A stretch of 7,612 bases of DNA from Bacillota bacterium (GCA_017861495.1 JAGFXW010000112.1:1-7612), one strand, 5' to 3'. Positions 1 to 6,185 are shown, counted from the first letter of the stretch. A program made the numbers and translations. The notes: generated by a model from the letters alone, not told the origin.

Positions 1-550
1 TTACATTGTCGCCAGCTGCGGCTCCTGTTCCATGGCGTTCAAAAAAGAATACCCGGAAATGTTCCATGATGATCCGGAAATGAAAGAACGGGCCGAAGCG
101 ATTGGCAAGAAAACCTACGAAATCAGTGAATTTCTAGTCGACGTTGTGAAATTTGACAAATCCAAACTGGGCGAAGTCAATGTGACGGTAACCATGCATG
201 ATCCGTGTCACATGGTCAGAGGGATTAAGGTCACTTCGCAACCCCGCGAAATATTGCAATCGATCCCCGGACTCAAATTTGTCGAAATGAAGGATGCCGA
301 CCGCTGCTGCGGCGCAGGCGGTTCCTTCAGTGTCGCCCATTATGACGTCGCCCAGAAGATCAATAACCGCAAAATCGAGAACATTGCCGACACGAAGGCA
401 GACATTGTTGCCACCAGTTGCGGCATGTGCCGGATGCACATCATCGATGGCCTGGAACGATACAATTTACCGCAAGACGTTGTCCACGTCGTTCAGTTGC
501 TGAATAAATCCTATCAAGCCGGTGCGGCCAAACGGAGTAAAGCCTCTTAA
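1..550 (+). CDS. CCG-domain (Fe-S)-binding protein, C-terminal part (GlcF/LutA/HdrD-like)
   Basis: This is the C-terminal 182 residues of a protein whose start lies left of the window; the reading frame is open from base 2. It begins inside a first cysteine-rich CCG repeat (VASCGSC, visible residues 4-9). A complete second repeat follows: HDPC with Cys 69, then CCGAGG with Cys 102-103, then TSCGMC with Cys 140 and 143. The spacing (32 and 36 residues) matches the CCG family pattern C-x31-39-CC-x35-36-CxxC. Such domains bind non-cubane or [4Fe-4S] clusters in heterodisulfide reductase HdrB/HdrD, glycolate oxidase GlcF and lactate-utilisation LutA, where they pass electrons from a flavin partner. 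The wording around the second repeat (PREIL, IPGL, CCGAGGSFS) is closest, from memory, to GlcF/LldE-type proteins that usually carry an N-terminal two-cluster ferredoxin domain and neighbour a FAD-linked (glcD-like) oxidase. Neither is visible, so the substrate is unknown. It converges on the amidase gene and ends at a strong hairpin. Confidence 0.88.
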   Translation, partial: YIVASCGSCSMAFKKEYPEMFHDDPEMKERAEAIGKKTYEISEFLVDVVKFDKSKLGEVNVTVTMHDPCHMVRGIKVTSQPREILQSIPGLKFVEMKDADRCCGAGGSFSVAHYDVAQKINNRKIENIADTKADIVATSCGMCRMHIIDGLERYNLPQDVVHVVQLLNKSYQAGAAKRSKAS

Positions 551-560
551 AAACTGCAGC

Positions 561-605
561 AAAAAATAGATTCCCTTGCATTTCGCAAGGGAATCTATTT
601 TTTTT
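561..605. terminator. Bidirectional intrinsic terminator between convergent genes
   Basis: A perfect 19-bp inverted repeat (561-579 with 585-603) closes a 5-base loop, ATTTC. The inner part is GC-containing (ATTCCCTTGC) and the outer part is A on the left and T on the right, with eight T at 598-605. It therefore has a U-tract on either strand and can stop both the Fe-S protein gene (stop codon 10 bases before the stem) and the amidase gene arriving from the right (stop codon at 616-618). Confidence 0.9.
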
Positions 606-615
606 GCTCAAATGA

Positions 616-1119
616 TTAGGCACACATGGCATTGGCTGCCGCCCGGAGTTCCTCTCCCCCGCTGCCCGGATCTTCGCCCTGCCGCAAAAACCAAAGGTCC
701 CAGCGCTCGCAGGTTGTTTGCGGTCCGTAACCGTCTTCATCCGCTTGTTCCGCATGCGTCCGGACATGGTCATAATCGAGCGGGATGCCGGCTTCCTGAC
801 AAATCACGGCAATTACCTTGGCCAATGCCGTAAGCTGTACTTCAGTCGGCGGTTCTTTCCCCAAATCCTCTGTTGTCGCCTTGGCACAGCACAAAATGGC
901 AACACCAACCGATCCGGTATTGCGCCGCCACGTATGCGGCAATAACTCAGCGAGGCTCTCTACGGCGGTGTAAAGCTTCCCATCCCGGTCAATGTTTACA
1001 TGGTAATCGGCAAACGGCTGGCCATAATGACCAGCAGACCAGTGTAAATAGACCTTGTCAATTTGGCCTGCGGCTTCTTGCGCCATAGCTTGCAGCTCCG
1101 GTAAATAAATTGTTCTCAC
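616..1119 (-). CDS. N-acetylmuramoyl-L-alanine amidase, PGRP/Amidase_2 family
   Basis: A 167-residue zinc amidase predicted to cut the bond between N-acetylmuramic acid and the L-Ala of the peptidoglycan stem peptide. Visible family marks: the first zinc histidine in YLHWSAGH (His26), the DYH motif (Tyr39-His40) at the place of the T7-lysozyme catalytic tyrosine, the GSVGVAI strand (69-75), the second zinc histidine in RTHAE (His122), and DGYGP (129-133) followed by RWDLW, with Asp141 as likely third ligand. The GTG start is chosen because AAAAGGGGAG lies 6 bases upstream; the frame stays open for another 52 codons upstream, but these have no family resemblance and run through a hairpin. No signal peptide or cell-wall-binding domain is seen, so release to the wall needs another route (holin, lysis or periplasmic export of another kind), or it acts on recycled muropeptides. 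Such short stand-alone amidases are common in Firmicutes and prophages, but there is no other phage gene here. Confidence 0.87.
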   Translation of the reverse strand: MRTIYLPELQAMAQEAAGQIDKVYLHWSAGHYGQPFADYHVNIDRDGKLYTAVESLAELLPHTWRRNTGSVGVAILCCAKATTEDLGKEPPTEVQLTALAKVIAVICQEAGIPLDYDHVRTHAEQADEDGYGPQTTCERWDLWFLRQGEDPGSGGEELRAAANAMCA

Positions 1120-1125
1120 GCAACT

Positions 1126-1135
1126 CTCCCCTTTT
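1126..1135 (-). promoter_or_regulatory. Ribosome binding site fixing the GTG start of the amidase
   Basis: AAAAGGGGAG on the minus strand, 6 bases before the GTG at 1117-1119. It decides against the longer open frame, which begins near 1275. Confidence 0.75.
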
Positions 1136-1183
1136 CTCGGTTTTTCGTTCCATAAGATACATTCCGAAATCTGGTGAGAATCA

Positions 1184-1211
1184 ACACCCCCGCAGAAAAC
1201 AGCGGGGGTGT
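1184..1211 (-). terminator. GC-rich hairpin, probable terminator of the glyoxalase gene
   Basis: A perfect 10-bp inverted repeat (1184-1193 with 1202-1211, ACACCCCCGC on the minus strand) with an 8-base loop, starting 37 bases after the glyoxalase stop codon. The stem is very stable, but the following bases on the minus strand (TTGATTCTC) are a poor U-tract. It could be an inefficient terminator or an element in the amidase leader. The plus-strand side has no U-tract. Confidence 0.55.
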
Positions 1212-1247
1212 AAAGCACAGATTGGCCTTTTTCAGCAACCTGTCCAT

Positions 1248-1616
1248 TTAGCGTTGTGGTACAATCTCCAACCAATACCCATCCGGATCGGCGATAAAAT
1301 AGATGCCCATGGTCTTATTTTCATAACAAATGCAATTCATCTGCTTATGAAGGGCATAGGCAGCATCCATATCATCGGTCGTAAAAGCAAGGTGGAATTC
1401 ATTTTCGCCCAAGTTATACGGTTCAGTCCGGTCTTTGAGCCAGGTCAGTTCCAAGCGGTGCGGCGTAATTCCGTCGCCAAGGAAAACCAAAATAAAACTG
1501 CCATCCTCTGCCTCAATTCTTCTTGTTTCTTTCAATTGCAACGCATCCCGGTAAAACACCAAGCTTCTTTCCAAATCCAGCACATTAAAGTTATTGTGAG
1601 CCATGGTAAATTTCAT
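1248..1616 (-). CDS. gloA: Glyoxalase I-like VOC metalloenzyme (lactoylglutathione lyase family)
   Basis: A 122-residue protein with the two beta-alpha-beta-beta-beta modules of the vicinal oxygen chelate fold. All four metal ligands of glyoxalase I can be placed: His7 (MAHNN), Glu56 (RLELTW), His75 (FHLAF) and Glu117 (WLEIVP), at nearly the same positions as E. coli GloA (5, 56, 74, 122). The C-terminal DPDGYWLEI (110-118) is the usual signature. Glyoxalase I converts the methylglyoxal-thiol hemithioacetal to the lactoyl-thiol. In an anaerobic Firmicute the thiol may not be glutathione, so the exact substrate is open. The shorter, loop-poor form (about 122 versus 135 residues) agrees with the Ni/Co type. 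The ATG is preceded by GAGGGGG with 8 bases of spacing; a second Met at residue 5 is possible but would leave only one residue before the His7 ligand. It lies 61 bases after crcB. Confidence 0.85.
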   Translation of the reverse strand: MKFTMAHNNFNVLDLERSLVFYRDALQLKETRRIEAEDGSFILVFLGDGITPHRLELTWLKDRTEPYNLGENEFHLAFTTDDMDAAYALHKQMNCICYENKTMGIYFIADPDGYWLEIVPQR

Positions 1617-1677
1617 CCTTGCATCCCCCTCGCATAGTTGAGTTAAAGGCCCGAAACCGCTAAACCAACAAACCTGT

Positions 1678-2055
1678 TTACCCTACCAGGCGGGCAGTTA
1701 GAATGCCCAGCCAAGTAGCAAAAAAACCCAGGACACAGTTGGCGGCAATATTGGATATCGCAGCCGCGCAACCGGAATCCTCCAATAATTTAAACGTTTC
1801 GTAACTAAATGAAGAAAACGTCGTCAAGCCCCCGACAAAGCCAACCGTTACCAGCAAGCGCCAATAAGGGCTGATCAAATACCGTTCCGTCGCAAATGTC
1901 ATAAATGCGCCAATAATAAAACAGCCAACCACATTGACAATCAATGTCCCATACGGAAAAAACGGTCCGAACTTGCCGGCTGCCCAGGTTGAAACAATAT
2001 ATCGTGTAACGGCGCCAATACTGCCACCGACTGCAACTGCTAAAATTTTCATCAT
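1678..2055 (-). CDS. crcB: Fluoride ion channel/exporter CrcB (Fluc)
   Basis: A 125-residue membrane protein with four predicted helices, the normal length for Fluc. It exports fluoride as a dual-topology dimer in the cytoplasmic membrane. Conserved blocks are GGSIGAVTRY (10-19), YGTLIVNVVGCFIIG (35-49) with pore Asn41, and GFVGGLTTFSSFSYE (72-86) with the phenylalanine box Phe80 and Phe83 and the central Na+ site loop. Numbering agrees with Fluc-Ec2, from memory. Two adjacent ATG codons (2055 and 2052) are both possible: AGGGG is 9 bases before the first, AAAGG 4 bases before the second. Only one copy is present, which implies a homodimer, whereas many Firmicutes have two adjacent crcB genes. 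It lies 29 bases downstream of the DUF190 gene and is very likely cotranscribed with it. Confidence 0.95.
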   Translation of the reverse strand: MMKILAVAVGGSIGAVTRYIVSTWAAGKFGPFFPYGTLIVNVVGCFIIGAFMTFATERYLISPYWRLLVTVGFVGGLTTFSSFSYETFKLLEDSGCAAAISNIAANCVLGFFATWLGILTARLVG

Positions 2056-2084
2056 GCCTTTGCACCCCTAACCTAACACCATTC

Positions 2085-2432
2085 TTACCGCGTTGGCGGT
2101 TTTTGTCCGTACTTAATCACTTCGATATCTTCGATTGTGACCATGCCTTGTTTCAACATCTCGTCAAGATAAGGCATTAATTTGTCAATATATTCTTCCC
2201 CATCGACAATCTCTACCAACAAGGGTAAATCGCTGGACAAGTCCAGCAAATGCGCGCTATGGATGCGGCTATGCGCACCATAGCCCATCACGCCGCGCAA
2301 TACCGTCACGCCGGCCATATCTAATTCTTTCGCTTTCATGACAATGGCATGGTACAAAGGACGACCTTGCCACTGGTCGTCTTCGCCAATATAGATCCGC
2401 AATCGTTTTGCTTGACTGGTTATCTTCGCCAC
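2085..2432 (-). CDS. DUF190 domain protein (PII-like), partner of CrcB
   Basis: A 115-residue soluble protein that is DUF190 over its whole length. Recognisable blocks are RLRIYIGEDDQWQGRPLY (10-27), GVTVLRGVMGYGAHSRIHSA (41-60) and SSDLPLLVEIVD (66-77), with a C-terminal VTIEDIEVIKYG strand (98-109). DUF190 proteins adopt a PII-like trimeric ferredoxin fold and are often encoded beside crcB, so a sensory or modulating role in fluoride export is reasonable, but no biochemical function is firmly known to me. The start is GTG, 7 bases after GGGAGGG. It lies 34 bases behind the hydrogenase small-subunit gene, but a separate promoter overlaps the end of that gene, so the pair DUF190-crcB is probably its own transcription unit. 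Confidence 0.92.
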   Translation of the reverse strand: MAKITSQAKRLRIYIGEDDQWQGRPLYHAIVMKAKELDMAGVTVLRGVMGYGAHSRIHSAHLLDLSSDLPLLVEIVDGEEYIDKLMPYLDEMLKQGMVTIEDIEVIKYGQKPPTR

Positions 2433-2465
2433 TTGGCATCCCTCCCAGAATTATCCCTACTGACT

Positions 2466-2493
2466 ATTATAGACGATCCAGAGCCAATAGCAA
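2466..2493 (-). promoter_or_regulatory. Sigma-A type promoter for DUF190-crcB
   Basis: On the minus strand a perfect TATAAT (2466-2471) lies 16 bases downstream of TTGCTA (2488-2493, four of six matches to TTGACA). It overlaps the last codons and the TAA stop of the hydrogenase fusion gene. Transcription would start near 2459, giving a leader of about 27 bases with the GGGAGGG ribosome site and no room for a fluoride riboswitch. Confidence 0.55.
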
Positions 2494-3192
2494 GCCATAC
2501 AACAGCGCCTGCGGCCGTGGCGGGCAGCCGGGAACATAAATATCAACCGGCACCAACTGGTCCACACGCCCACGGACAGCGTAACTGTCGCTGAAGGTAT
2601 GCCCGCCGGCGGCACAGGCCCCTACTGCCATAACCAGCTTAGGAGTAGGGGTTGCTTCATACGTCATCATCAACGCTTGCGTAAGGTTGCGCGTAACAAC
2701 GCCCGTTACCATCAACAGATCGGCATGGCGAGGCGAAGGGACAAAATCGATCCCATATTGCTGCAAATCATAAATCGGATTGTTCAACGCCGCCATTTCA
2801 AAATCGCAGGCGTTACAGGACCCCACATCCACATGGCGGATATGCATCGAACGATTCAAAACCCGGCGAATTTTATTGCGCAGTTCATTGCCCGCAGTTT
2901 CCGCCAGCGCCCCGGATAACGTCGCCAATTTATATTGCTTCGTATCACGCAGATAGTGCGCTTCGCATTGCTGCACACAGCGGCCGCAAAAAATACAATC
3001 CCGATCGTTGACTTGCAAAAGGCCATCTTGCACCGTAATCGCGCCGGTTGGACAAACCGAACAACAAAGATGGCACTTGCCGCACTCTTGCGTTCCTGCT
3101 CTCACTGCGCCGCGAAACCGTAACGGAACAGGCACTTCATCCAATTTTTCCGTAACAATCCCCGTACGAATAATTTTACCCCACAAAGACAT
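2467..3192 (-). CDS. hyfHI: Fused ferredoxin-small subunit of group 4 [NiFe] hydrogenase (HyfH-HyfI / NuoI-NuoB)
   Basis: A 241-residue fusion. Residues about 30-90 form a two-cluster ferredoxin module like HyfH/HycF/NuoI: Cys37, 40, 43, 47 followed by Pro, and Cys66, 69, 72, 76. The second cluster's last cysteine is followed by Glu instead of the usual Pro, and Cys44 is extra. Residues about 105-241 form the small hydrogenase subunit like HyfI/HycG/NuoB: GSCNACDFE (Cys126, 129), GACAAGG (Cys193) and VPGCPPRP (Cys223), the ligands of the proximal [4Fe-4S] cluster. The CxxC spacing in the first motif is the hydrogenase type, not the CC of complex I. It would carry electrons to the Ni-Fe site of the large subunit on the cytoplasmic side. 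The ATG at 3190-3192 is chosen because MSLWGKIIRTG resembles HycF/HyfH N-termini and has GGCGGGG upstream; a longer open frame overlaps the preceding gene without similarity. It follows the large-subunit gene by 14 bases and ends in tandem stops TAA TAG. Confidence 0.92.
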   Translation of the reverse strand: MSLWGKIIRTGIVTEKLDEVPVPLRFRGAVRAGTQECGKCHLCCSVCPTGAITVQDGLLQVNDRDCIFCGRCVQQCEAHYLRDTKQYKLATLSGALAETAGNELRNKIRRVLNRSMHIRHVDVGSCNACDFEMAALNNPIYDLQQYGIDFVPSPRHADLLMVTGVVTRNLTQALMMTYEATPTPKLVMAVGACAAGGHTFSDSYAVRGRVDQLVPVDIYVPGCPPRPQALLYGLLLALDRL

Positions 3193-3206
3193 TGTACCCC
3201 GCCTCT

Positions 3207-4712
3207 CTATCGGTCTATGCAGGCATAGCATAGTTCAAAACTTTTGTTGATCAACGGAAAGTCCGGTATGATGTTGCCCGGATCGGCAACCGTCACTGCC
3301 GGCCAGTTGGCATACGATGCAGAGCGGACAAAATAACGATAAATCGTATTGTTTTCGCCAATCATCAACCAGTGGACATTGCTGCCCCGCGCCGACTCGC
3401 TCCAGCCAAAACCGCAGCTATACGGTTGGATTGCCGGAATTTCTACTTTTAAAACTCCAACCGGCAGCCGGGACAATGCTTGGCGAAGAATCCGGACCGA
3501 TTGAACCGTTTCGTCAGCCCGGACCCATAACCGCGCTGCCACGTCGCCGCTGGTATAAACCGGCACTTTGAAATTCATGTCCGAATAGGCCGCATAAGGA
3601 GCATCACGACGAATATCTTTGTCTACGCCGGAAGCCCGGGCCGCCACACCGACAACGCTCAAATCCACCACTGCCTGCCGGGGCAAAATCCCCGTCCGGT
3701 TTACCCGGTCCAAGAACGCGTCGTTTTCGCGCAATAGCTCCAGAACCTCGCTAAAATCCGTCTCGATTTCCCTAAGCAACGACAAAATCTCTTGCGCTAT
3801 GTCGGCAGTAATATCGAACGCTGTACCTCCCGGCACAACCATGCCGCGCAAAAACCGGTTACCGGCAACCATTTCATTCAGCCGCATCAGTTCTTCCTTT
3901 AACCGGGCGCCATTGCTGACACCAACGGCAAAGCCCAACCCGGCGCAAAGATTGCCGATATCCCCCACATGGTTATAAAGGCGCTCCAATTCCGCAGTAA
4001 TAACACGAAGATACCGGGCCCGGTCGGAGACCGTAACTCCCGCCATCGCTTCCACCGCCTGTGAATACGATAACGCATGCGATACGGTACAAGCGCCGCA
4101 AATCCGTTCCGCCTGGTAAAAAGCCTTATCAATCGTCAACCCTTCAACCGCCTTTTCAATCCCCCTGTGGGTAAAGAACAGTTTGGCATCCAGGTGGATC
4201 GTATTTTCACCCGCCTGGCTAAAGCGGAAATGTCCCGGCTCAATAATTCCGGCATGGATCGGTCCGACCGGCACTTCAAAAACGCCTTTGCCATGCACAT
4301 ATTCCATCTTATATTCATCGCTCACAACCGGTACCGGCGTATGGACGTCAAAATCCTTCCGCAGCGGATACTGGTTGTGAGGCCAATTTTCATGCAATAC
4401 CAGCGGCCGCAAGTCCGGATGGCCGACAGGCGTCAAACCGAACAAATCATGGATCTCCCGTTCATACCAGGCCGCTGCCGAAATGACCGGAACCAACGAA
4501 GGGAACTCCGGCGCAGCCGAATCGGGCAACTCTGCCTTTACTACTTTAAAATACGGTTTTTGCGACAGCGAAAAGATACAATAAATTGCAAAATTCCCAT
4601 TTAACGTCCGTTCATCATTCGCAAACATTGCGAGGAGCGAGTTTTGGCCGTGATCGTATGCCGCTGCTGCCACGGCGCGTAAATCACCAACCCCTATGAT
4701 TTCTTGTTCCAT
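3207..4712 (-). CDS. hyfG: Group 4 [NiFe] hydrogenase large subunit with fused NuoC domain (HyfG/HycE-like)
   Basis: A 501-residue protein. Residues 1 to about 125 are the NuoC-like 30-kDa domain (WYEREIHDLFGL at 82-93, PLRKDF at 116-121). The rest is the NuoD-like catalytic domain. The Ni-Fe ligands are present: ERICGAC (Cys205, 208) and ELCYAC (Cys495, 498), so this is a true hydrogenase, not a complex I subunit. The usual Asp-Pro before the last pair is Glu-Leu. The protein ends at CYACIDR; this Arg corresponds to the place where HycE is cut by its maturation protease, so there is no C-terminal extension to remove. Expected reaction: reversible reduction of protons to H2 with electrons from the ferredoxin/small subunit, coupled to ion movement by the membrane subunits. 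The ATG at 4710-4712 has GGGAGG 8 bases upstream; an earlier in-frame start, 7 codons upstream, would overlap hyfF. It starts 4 bases after hyfF stops, suggesting translational coupling. Confidence 0.94.
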   Translation of the reverse strand: MEQEIIGVGDLRAVAAAAYDHGQNSLLAMFANDERTLNGNFAIYCIFSLSQKPYFKVVKAELPDSAAPEFPSLVPVISAAAWYEREIHDLFGLTPVGHPDLRPLVLHENWPHNQYPLRKDFDVHTPVPVVSDEYKMEYVHGKGVFEVPVGPIHAGIIEPGHFRFSQAGENTIHLDAKLFFTHRGIEKAVEGLTIDKAFYQAERICGACTVSHALSYSQAVEAMAGVTVSDRARYLRVITAELERLYNHVGDIGNLCAGLGFAVGVSNGARLKEELMRLNEMVAGNRFLRGMVVPGGTAFDITADIAQEILSLLREIETDFSEVLELLRENDAFLDRVNRTGILPRQAVVDLSVVGVAARASGVDKDIRRDAPYAAYSDMNFKVPVYTSGDVAARLWVRADETVQSVRILRQALSRLPVGVLKVEIPAIQPYSCGFGWSESARGSNVHWLMIGENNTIYRYFVRSASYANWPAVTVADPGNIIPDFPLINKSFELCYACIDR

Positions 4713-4716
4713 CCGC

Positions 4717-6180
4717 TTAACCTCCCACCACAATCGTCGCTGCCTGCGTTAAAATCGTATGGAGCCACGCCGGCAACACCATTCCGCCTGCGATAACCAT
4801 GGCAATGGACGCCGCCATCGCCGCCATCGCCGCTGTACCGACAGGTTGAAAATTAAGTTTCTTCGGCGCAGAACCGAAACACATCCGCAGGCAATAATAC
4901 ATCATTCCGGCAAATATACCGCTTAACAACAACAGGGTTCCACCGCCCAACAGCGGGCTTCCGCCCAGAAAAGCCGCCCAAATCAGCGTGAATTTGCTGA
5001 CAAAAATGGCAAACGGCGGGGAACCGGTAATGGCCAAAACAGCAATCATAAACATCGTGCCCAAAAGGGGCGAAACCTTCATCAATCCACGGATCCGGAC
5101 AATATTTTTCGTCTGGTACTCCTGCGTGATAATCCCGGCCAAATAAAACAGCGCGGATTTTCCTACCGCATGGTTCACAATATGCAGCAACGCGCCGTAA
5201 ACAGCCAGCGGGCTGCCAAGCCCAAACCCTAACGTGATCAGCCCGATATGCTCCACGCTGGAATACGCCAATAACCGTTTCACATCATGCTGAACCAAAA
5301 TAAACGGAACCGCAATCAAAATGGACGCCATGCCAAACACAATCAACAACGTATGCACAAACTGGCTGCCTACTGCCCCCTGCACCACAATCATATTGCG
5401 CACAATCGCATAAATAGCGCAACTCAACAACGCGCCGGACAACAAACCGCTAACCGGCGACGGGGCCTGGCTGTGGGCATCCGGCAGCCACGTATGCATC
5501 GGCGCCAAACCGGCTTTGGTCCCATAACCAATGAAAATGAAAACAAACGCCAATTTCACCATCGATGGATCCAGCGAACTGCTGATTTGCCGCAGCGACA
5601 ACCAATCCAACGCCTGAGTGCCGCCATCCACGTTCAATTGCGTATAGTACAGAATTATTGTCCCCAGTAACGCCAGACAGATCCCTACCGTACAAACCAT
5701 AACATACTTCCAGGCTGCCTCCAGAGCGGAACGGTTGAAATAAAAGGCAACCAATAAGGCCGAAGCCAGTGTTGTGGCCTCGATCGCCACCCACATCAAA
5801 CCCAGGTTTCCGACGACCAATACACAAATCATCGTAAAAATGAACAAGTTCAATAATCCATAATAACGGGCCAGCATCGGTTCCGAAATATGACCGTCCG
5901 CCAAATCCCGTTCCATGTACGAAGTAGAAAACAAAACGGCGGTAAAGGACAAAACAGCCACTACCAACAGCAATACGGCGCTAAGAGTATCAACATATAA
6001 AATCCCGGCCGAAAACACCTCATGCAACGTCAACTGATGAATAATTGCCACCAGAGTCAAGCTCGTCAAAAAACTGCCTGTCAGGTTAATGATCTTGATC
6101 GCTTGTGGTTTGGCAGCCAGCATCGTTACCGTTCCGGTTAATAACGGTAAAAAAAGCGCCAGTATAATCAATTCTCGCAT
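4717..6180 (-). CDS. hyfF: Proton-pump type membrane subunit of hydrogenase (HyfF, NuoL/M/N family)
   Basis: A 487-residue polytopic membrane protein of the NuoL/M/N and MrpA/D antiporter family, with about 13-14 helices. Charged residues of the ion path are in place (numbered from the chosen start): Glu134 in WVAIEATT, Lys222 in GTKAGLAPMHTWLPDAHS, Lys341 in HAVGKSALFYLAG and Lys396 in FVSKFTL. HDVKRLLAYSSVEH (298-311) is the family's usual loop. Length suits HyfF (about 526 in E. coli) and is shorter than HycC/HyfB, and there is no NuoL-like lateral helix extension. It would transport protons or Na+ across the cytoplasmic membrane, driven by the hydrogenase reaction. Two in-frame ATGs compete: 6189 overlaps the hyfE stop as ATGA but has no gap to the ribosome site, whereas 6180 has AAAAGGA 8 bases upstream and is preferred. 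Confidence 0.92.
   Translation of the reverse strand: MRELIILALFLPLLTGTVTMLAAKPQAIKIINLTGSFLTSLTLVAIIHQLTLHEVFSAGILYVDTLSAVLLLVVAVLSFTAVLFSTSYMERDLADGHISEPMLARYYGLLNLFIFTMICVLVVGNLGLMWVAIEATTLASALLVAFYFNRSALEAAWKYVMVCTVGICLALLGTIILYYTQLNVDGGTQALDWLSLRQISSSLDPSMVKLAFVFIFIGYGTKAGLAPMHTWLPDAHSQAPSPVSGLLSGALLSCAIYAIVRNMIVVQGAVGSQFVHTLLIVFGMASILIAVPFILVQHDVKRLLAYSSVEHIGLITLGFGLGSPLAVYGALLHIVNHAVGKSALFYLAGIITQEYQTKNIVRIRGLMKVSPLLGTMFMIAVLAITGSPPFAIFVSKFTLIWAAFLGGSPLLGGGTLLLLSGIFAGMMYYCLRMCFGSAPKKLNFQPVGTAAMAAMAASIAMVIAGGMVLPAWLHTILTQAATIVVGG
4721..4726 (-). promoter_or_regulatory. Ribosome binding site of the large-subunit gene, inside hyfF
   Basis: GGGAGG on the minus strand, 8 bases before the ATG at 4710-4712. 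It is formed by the last Gly-Gly codons and valine codon of hyfF, which supports coupled translation and the shorter start of the large subunit. Confidence 0.7.
4811..4833. repeat. 9-base in-frame tandem repeat, about 2.6 copies, within hyfF
   Basis: GCCGCCATC occurs twice and then in part. On the coding strand it gives Ala-Ala-Met units in a C-terminal membrane helix. It is short, in frame and probably only reflects the alanine-rich helix, although its length could vary by slippage. Confidence 0.5.
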
Positions 6181-6185
6181 TGTAA

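Noticed and set aside
1150..1182. Possible promoter before the amidase (TTGATT and TATCTT on the minus strand)
   Set aside because: The spacing is 19 bases and both boxes are weak, so it is not better than chance.
1120..1275. N-terminal extension of the amidase by 52 codons
   Set aside because: It has no family similarity, runs through a stable hairpin, and a strong ribosome site sits just before the GTG at 1117-1119.
1110..1637. Long open frame on the plus strand across the glyoxalase gene
   Set aside because: It lies antisense to a clear VOC gene, has no recognisable domain and crosses the hairpin; it is a shadow frame.
2433..2466. Fluoride riboswitch upstream of DUF190-crcB
   Set aside because: Only about 34 bases lie between the genes and none of the conserved riboswitch segments can be recognised; the 29-base gap before crcB is also too short.
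3193..3231. Longer start of the fusion protein overlapping the large-subunit gene
   Set aside because: The 13 extra residues do not resemble HycF/HyfH N-termini, while the ATG at 3190-3192 has its own ribosome site.
4077..4604. Open frame of 175 codons on the plus strand inside the large-subunit gene
   Set aside because: It is antisense to conserved hydrogenase motifs and has no domain character; a coding shadow.
3207..4712. Complex I (NuoCD) instead of hydrogenase
   Set aside because: Both CxxC pairs for the Ni-Fe site are present, which complex I lacks, and the small subunit has CxxC instead of CC.
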